64,000 bases of DNA from Penium margaritaceum (Eukaryota > Streptophyta > Zygnematophyceae > Desmidiales > Peniaceae), in the NCBI GenBank assembly GCA_023375785.1, contig SZWC01001512.1:89455-153454 (forward strand), written 5' to 3'. The position numbers were made by a program, and so were the translations under genes. The notes beneath the pieces were generated by a model. The model did no database searches, was not told the origin of the DNA, and saw only the letters and a program-made list of their open reading frames with translations. Positions 57,639-64,000 of this stretch are shown here, piece after piece; the first letter of the stretch is position 1, and each line of letters begins with the position of its first letter.

Positions 57639-59419
57639 CCCTCCTATCTTTGAGTCTTCTTTGAATACTTGAAATAATGGAATGCTCTATGTTTGTTGGA
57701 CAAGCAATTTATGTCTTGAAAAAACAGTTTAAAACATTTCGTTTCTCGTGATTATTGTATTCCAGTGATTTGTTGTTCAAGTGTCCATACCCATGCTTTT
57801 CCATTTTATTGATGGAGATGATGATGCTTCTAATGTTCTTTTACTTCACATTACATTGGGAAACATGCTGAATCACATGCACGTGAACCTTCTTGGGTTA
57901 GAGCAGCTAGTTCACTATCACTTTATGTGTTCCACATGGGTTGAGTAGTAATTCATGGTGTGCATGTTTTGAAGGAGTTTCCTCTTCTTTTTCCATCAAC
58001 GATTGGTCCTAGAGACGTGCTTTGCCAAGCCTGTTATCTTGGGTGTGATTATTGGTTTGTACACAATTTCATGCACAACTACAACCATTCGACGCATTGA
58101 CTAGGATGACTTGACACTCTTCCGCTCTCCATTTCACGACAACGTTACTAGCAAGTTACTGTAGCACAATTTCATGCACGGAATGAAAAAGTGATATGGT
58201 CCCTTCGGTACATCGATGTTGAAAGGCAGACTTGCATTGACTACATAGGCGTATGTTTTGTGGGTTCGTCATCATACCCCGGCCATTTCACATCACTGGC
58301 ATGGTAGAAGCACCATGTGCAGGCAAGTCTTTAACCTTGGAGGCGCTCATGTCCGTGTTGATTTTGGTCATCAGACGAGTTAATCTTCAGTGAATGGTAT
58401 ATCGAATATACAATTGCACTGGGAAAATGTCCAGACCAATCCAGCTGTGGGGCTATTCCAAATGTGTACGTAGAAGCGATTAAGACAGTGGTGTTCCTTC
58501 TCCTACACTTCCTTAGCAACACTCTTTGCCTACACCCTTGCTGAACCTCCACGATCTAGGTCTGTAAGAGTTGCTTAGTTGGCACCGATGTGAGTGGGAT
58601 GAAGATTGGTGGCAATGATGATGGAATTTAAGAATATGCTCATCCTTACATGGAGCCTCTCCATGTTGTTATGGAAATTGTGTTTTTTTCCCTCATGCCT
58701 TTTCTTATAGTAATTGAAGTGGTTTTCTAGTAGAGGTATTTTTTTTTTCATCTTACATCACATCTTTCCACTCAATTTCCTCTCTCATGCCTCTTATAAG
58801 AGCCTTATTCAGAGAATACTACTCGGGCAACCAGCAAGCACAAAGAAGATAATGATGGCCTTGTTGGAGGCCAAAGGTTTTCCAACATGGACACATATCG
58901 CTCGTCAGCAAAACACCATGTGTATGCCTATCATTCAATCCTTTATTGGATGTGTAATGAGACTCATTACATTGAAGTTCATTATGCAAAGGAAAAGTAC
59001 AAGGGGTATGCTTGGACAATGAGAGGTATATTATTTTCCAAGATGGAAGCTGTTGAGTTGCACAAAATCCTCAAAGGTCATAAGTGCGCACCTTCCATTA
59101 GACCTGGAAGCTCTCTTTGGTGTTCCAGGCTCATTACCAAAAAAACAAGGTCCAGCAGGGCAAAGAATCCTATAACACAAGCGGCGGTCCAATCAACCAT
59201 CATCGAGGAGCAAATCCAACATTGAAATTTTGTCTACCACGTTGTATCTAGCTCTATCTCTCATTCATACCTAAGAGCGTGGACTAAAGAAGCGCACGTG
59301 CTTGAGGTTTCCTACCTGTGAGGATGATGTGATAGTGGTCATGTTTTGAAAATCTCTCCCATGTAGGCTGTTTCTCTGTACTAATAAGGAAATCATCTTT
59401 ACCTATGCATTTGAAATAG

Positions 59420-59454
<35 letters not shown>

Positions 59455-60579
59455 CATACACACGTAGAGTTCTTAAACTGGACAGGGTTGGACATGTAAA
59501 GTGGGTTTTTTTTGCTCCAATGTGTACGTAGACGGGTGTGGAATTTCCTGGTGCATTATCACAATGTACAACACTTTCTTCAAAAACAAACACAAGGAGT
59601 TCGTACTAATCACATGGTTGTTTGGTGTGAATGACCACAAAATCCCATGGATTGGATGCTATAGTTGAAGAAGAAGCCTCGTGAATGTAGTACTTCTTAT
59701 ACATCTCCTTTTCATACCCCACCACAAGCTCATGTGGTTTCATAATCGTTGATGCCACAAAGATGGGGCTCAAGAAGGTGGTACAATGTCACCTACTAGG
59801 TGGCATGTACAACTTCTGTACATGGTACATCCAAGAGATCGTGGCATACATCCAGATAGTTGCCCATTGGGTTTGGATGGTGGCCCATACACTCACGGTT
59901 GACTGATACCATCGTGTCGTCCTTCTATAGATAGCTTGCACAAGAGGAATATCATCCCATGGCTGGAATGTGGGGCATACGACTAGACAAATGGACCACA
60001 ATTTACTACAGGTTGGGACATTAGGGGGATGGAATTCCTAACACAAGAGAGAGCATGAATGCACGGCTAGCACATAAGTGGAGTGTGTATCCCTTTCTTT
60101 CCTTCGTTGACGTGTATACAATATCACGTATGCACTTATAGGGAACACTGTGTCGGCTCCTACTAAGAAGTGATTACGTAGCACAAGTGTTCTTTTGGAC
60201 TACCATGTGAAGAATGAATGCCCACACACGGCCACAATGCACGGGCCTTCCATTGTGTTGGCCTATCACAAAAGTTTTGTGACTTTGAGATGTGGCATAC
60301 GTAGTCTTGTATTTCTGGCACACGAATGCCTTCATGTTAGAGCTCCATCAGTATCTTTAATCTAATCTAATGATAGGCAGGTGATGATGGCGTGGAAAAG
60401 GACATTTTGCTACCCTATGCCAACCATAGTAGATGACAATGTCACTCAAGAGCTTGTACGGTGGCTACAACTAGGATAAAGGATGGGTGCAAACCTCTAG
60501 TCAATACATGTGTTAAACAATATCCTATTCATGAATGCTACTTCATTTGCCCTTGACATGGATGCAAGATGCACTCAAA
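57639..60579. other. 2.9 kb AT-richer DNA without a recognised gene
   Basis: Only short chance frames on either strand. No splice-consistent exon series, domain or repeat was seen apart from the CA microsatellite at 59422. Confidence 0.5.
59422..59452. repeat. (CA)n microsatellite
   Basis: About 15 CA units. Confidence 0.95.
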
Positions 60580-61325
60580 GTGAAAATACCCCAACATACC
60601 CCTTGTCCCTGCTTGAAAAAAATCCCCTTTGACTTAAAGGAAGTGTCAATGCTCATGAAACCATGGAAATACATGGAGTTTAGGAGTGTGGCAAATTCAT
60701 AAAACTAAAAGGCCATTTAGCAAATGAGGAAGTTTTATAGGTAGCTCACAATTACAGAGATGACACCTTGTATATATGGAGTGAAGACTCCCTTGGGATC
60801 AAAGAAGAAGCAGCGTTTGAGGGGTTGTGCTCAAGGACGATGGTTGTAAGGAGGAGACTGAGGCAATGGCTCATGCAAGGAACGATGAGGAATCTATGTA
60901 TTGTGCTTTGCTTGAAGGAAGCTTGCACGGAATCGCATGCTTCCTAAATCAAGAAACCACCTAAGAGGTACACCCCATAATCCTTCACCATGGAGTTTGT
61001 TTTATGTTTTCTATTTATTGATTAGCAAGCAATACTCGTCATTTCCTACTCCTTAATGTGTGTTTCGTTCAATGAATGGGATGCAAGCTTAGAGTTTCTT
61101 GCCATCTGTAAACCCATTGCGTGCACATTACAAGCAGAGCAATGCAGATTAGACTAGAGTTGGGGACTTCACAAGGTCGATGAAATCAAGGTAGTGAAAC
61201 CTAGAGTGTGGAGATGAGTGGGTTTTCATCTACCACCTTGAAAAGAGTATGTTTTTTGTTTAAATCCGTCGTCTTTTATTACAATTATGAGGAATAAACA
61301 TGGCATATTTTTTGGTTCGTTGAAA
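60580..61325. repeat. Ancient tandem duplication, unit 1
   Basis: A 746-bp unit starting GTGAAAAT. It aligns throughout with unit 2 (61326 onward), including CATGGAGTTTGT, GATTAGCAAGCAA, CAGACTAGAGTT-like and TTGTTTAAATCCG landmarks in the same order. Divergence is high (by eye about a quarter of positions, with small gaps). No coding domain recognised. Confidence 0.85.
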
Positions 61326-62070
61326 GTGAAAATGCACCAACCTACCCCTTAGCCCTACTTGGATTATTACCCTTTGACCTCAAGGACATGTCGACACTGT
61401 AGCATCTATGGAAAGATATGGATTTGAGGAGTGCAACACTGTCATATAATAACAAGAATACTCAACAAGTGAGTAATTTGATAAGGAAGCAAAAGATGAA
61501 AAAATATTCACTTTGTACATAAGGGTGAAGTCTCCTTTGGGATTGAAGAAGATGTAAGCATTGGAGGGGGTGTGCTCAATGATGATGGTTTTAAAGAAGA
61601 GGCAACGGTAACATCCTATACAAGGAACAACAAGGAATCTACACATGCTACCTGGGATAAAAGAAGTTGGAGAAAAATTGCATGGTTCCAAAATAAAGAA
61701 GCAGCCTAAGAGGCACATCCATCAAGCCCCCACCATGGAGTTTGTCTTCTAAACTTTGATTAGCAAGCAAAACTATTCATTTCCTAGTTTTTACTACGTG
61801 TTTTGTTCAACGCATGAGATGCAAGCTGATGGTTTCTAGCCATCTCTAAGCCCATCCCATACACATTGTATGTGAAACAAGGCCAATCAGACTAGAGTTT
61901 GGGACTGCATTTGGTTGATGATACCAATGCAGTGATGCCACGATAAGAGTTTTTTTCAACAACTTCCTAAAAGTGAGTTTTCATGTACCTCTTTGAAATG
62001 AATAGATTTCTTGTTTAAATCCGCACGTTTGCTTTATGTCTCTATTGAACATAATCCATATATTACCTTC
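61326..62070. repeat. Ancient tandem duplication, unit 2
   Basis: Second copy in direct orientation, adjacent to unit 1. A minus-strand frame (61380-61718, 112 codons) is open here and interrupted in unit 1, though peptides such as CRFLVVPC and TIIIEHTPSNA (unit 2) and HRFLIVPC and TIVLEHNPSNA (unit 1) remain similar. The right end is approximate. Confidence 0.85.
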
Positions 62071-64000
62071 TTGATGTGTTAATGAGAAAGACAACTACAA
62101 GAGTACAAACACTTGTGAGGCTGTCACTGTCCATTCTGTCCCACACCATTAAATCGATGTTGCAAAGTTATCCACTTGATGGCATGCAACAAATCACCCC
62201 TAGCAATCATGGTTTTTGTTTCTTCCTTTCGAAGGCAGAAGCAACATGGAGACAAATGCTAATCTATATGGTTTTCAAAACATAACAAAGAAAGGCTTTA
62301 CTTTGTGCCACTTGCATTAAGGACATGCCTTGCGTGACATTAGAAGACATCAAAGAAGTGGAGGTTGTTGACGTAGAAAGCGTAATGGCAAATAATTTGA
62401 GGCGTTTATTTCCCTTCTCTATTCTGTGAAAAATGCCTACAATAAACAGTACCCTTTCCAATAATGCAATGGTTGGTGTTTGGAGCTCCATGACGATGAC
62501 ACGACTTCCACATGTTTTATTGCAAACACGTGATCTTGCTTACAGCACGACCGATTGCAACCCTTCATATTTGAACAGTATTTTACATAAAATTATAGCG
62601 TAGTACATGGCATTCAAGTAATAATGTATGAAGAGAACAACTCGATGTCATAGGTTGAAGAGGAAGATTAATGTTGACTACAAGGTATAGCAATTCCAAG
62701 TGTGAGAACTGGAAATAGTTTTCTAGCAAAAACATGTTGCAACAAAAACGTTCCATCTGAGTAGTTTCAATAGTGAAAAACTGGTCAGTATTAACTGGAC
62801 ATAATTTTTGCAGAACACACCAGTTATCATACTTAAACAAAATGGAACTATTTCTACATTGTGAAAACACAATAATGTATTAGTCACTTGAGAATACATT
62901 CATTGTAGCATTACATTCATGTTTACCATATTGGACTTATGCATGGACAACAATCATTATGCATGTATGATAGGTACAAAACACACACAACGTAGTGGTC
63001 ATACACAAGTGCGATTTACGTCACTTCAAATGATAACAAAAAGACTACGCTAAAGACATGGTCTATGTGACTGTCATGAAGGACGTGCTATATGCGTTTC
63101 GGAGTGTCACATCCTTGTGCACTAGAGTGGGTGACCATGCACCAAAGCAACACAGAGCATGGGCATGTGGAGAAGGCATTCTTAGGTGCCAGCACGTGAG
63201 ACATGGGTTTCATGGCTTATACATGTGCTTCAGTTCCCATACACGCTTGACCTCTTGCCATGTTGCCCTAACCTCACTTTGGATTGTGAATAGATGTGGA
63301 TTGAGATGGAGGAGTGTTAAAACCCCTCTGCCCCACTTCAAGTTCGTTATGCTAACCCCATCCTTGTGGTGGCGGTAGTAGTTTATTTTTACAAACCATC
63401 ATGGCAACTAGTGGTGCTTATAGCAAAGAGCTTTGCATGGTAAAGTACTGGTTTGGAAGAAAATGTGCTTCCAAGTCTCAATGTGAATGACCACTTCACC
63501 ATTGACATGATTTGTTTCAATGCATGTTCACAAGAAAAATCGGTTTATGATGAAAAGAAGGTGTTCATTGTGTTGAGTTATAACAGGTCAACGACCAGGT
63601 AACAGTTGGAAAAGATAAGCAACACCTTCTCTGAGAGTTTCCATGGCAACTTGAGACAGGTAGAAACTGTGAGTGTTTTTTATATAGCGTTGAAACAACA
63701 TCGCACACTCCTTACATCGTGATGATGGGCATAAATCATCTGAAAATATCAGGTTTAAGAATGAGTTTACTTGGCCAGAATTCATATGTGTAGTTTTTTA
63801 ATTAAATAATGCATACATGACTGCAAAACAGTTCATGTGTATAAATCATATGCATCCATTCTTCACAACTAATGTTGACAACTTCTAGGTAGTGATAAAG
63901 AAGTCTCCATGTTGCATCCCATGTACTGTGATGTTGTTGTTTAAGGTAAAAACCATCACAAACTCCCGGATGAAGGCCTTTATAAGAGTTGCATAGGTGA
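62071..64000. other. 1.9 kb without recognised features
   Basis: AT-rich sequence with short chance frames only. I see no gene, RNA or repeat unit. Confidence 0.5.

Noticed and set aside
58714-59225. Overlapping 102- and 112-codon plus-strand frames
   Set aside because: There is no recognisable domain, no coding-like composition and no splice context; chance is sufficient.
60580-62070. Possible LTR pair
   Set aside because: The two copies are directly adjacent with no internal region, PBS or TG...CA termini, so a tandem duplication fits better.

Overview
This window looks like nuclear DNA of a streptophyte (a plant or charophyte alga; the species cannot be named from sequence alone). It is almost entirely a graveyard of LTR retrotransposons. 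The primer-binding sites match the 3' end of plant initiator-Met tRNA (TGGTATCAGAGC). The pol genes have the Ty1/copia order protease, integrase, reverse transcriptase, RNase H. I recognise no host protein gene, tRNA, rRNA or CRISPR array.

Layout. Positions 1 to about 42.1 kb form one deeply nested copia stack, and boundaries and target-site duplications (TSDs) give the order of events. An old minus-strand element (G) is the host. Its 3' LTR was hit by element B (minus, 7163-15136) and by element D (plus, 15252-31492, TSD GCACA). Its pol was hit by element F (minus, 32493-40101, TSD CAAGG). Element C (plus, 15597-23813, TSD GGACY) then landed in the 5' LTR of D. Element A (minus, 590-7162) landed in the 3' LTR of B. 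Element Z, a D-type copy, landed in the pol of A and runs off the left edge. A, C and F are one family (LTRs of 643-644 bp). D, Z and E are a second (LTRs about 750-850 bp). B is a third (LTR 548 bp).

From 40.1 to 51.1 kb lie the rest of G, an LTR-in-LTR pair (H plus a solo LTR) and the old copia element E (42204-51109), whose leader carries an unexplained 0.7 kb insert with a (TG)n run. From 51.1 to 57.6 kb come decayed pieces: a B-like copia gag remnant, a plus-strand Ty3 RT-RNase H piece, and a minus-strand Ty3 gag-protease piece with its LTR. From 57.6 to 64 kb the DNA is more AT-rich and has no recognisable gene. It holds an ancient 746-bp tandem duplication (60580 to about 62070).

All the elements are broken; B is the best preserved. 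The points most worth a second look are: GCN/CAG-rich leaders between PBS and gag in every copia family here; two Ala-rich open frames in the leader of B; a conserved U3 palindrome shared by the A/C/F/H LTRs; a near-perfect 251-bp repeat around the only N (position 17258), probably an assembly artefact; LTRs of D and E that end in a T-run rather than CA; the opposed Ty3 halves; and the 746-bp duplication. I did not find a new functional system.
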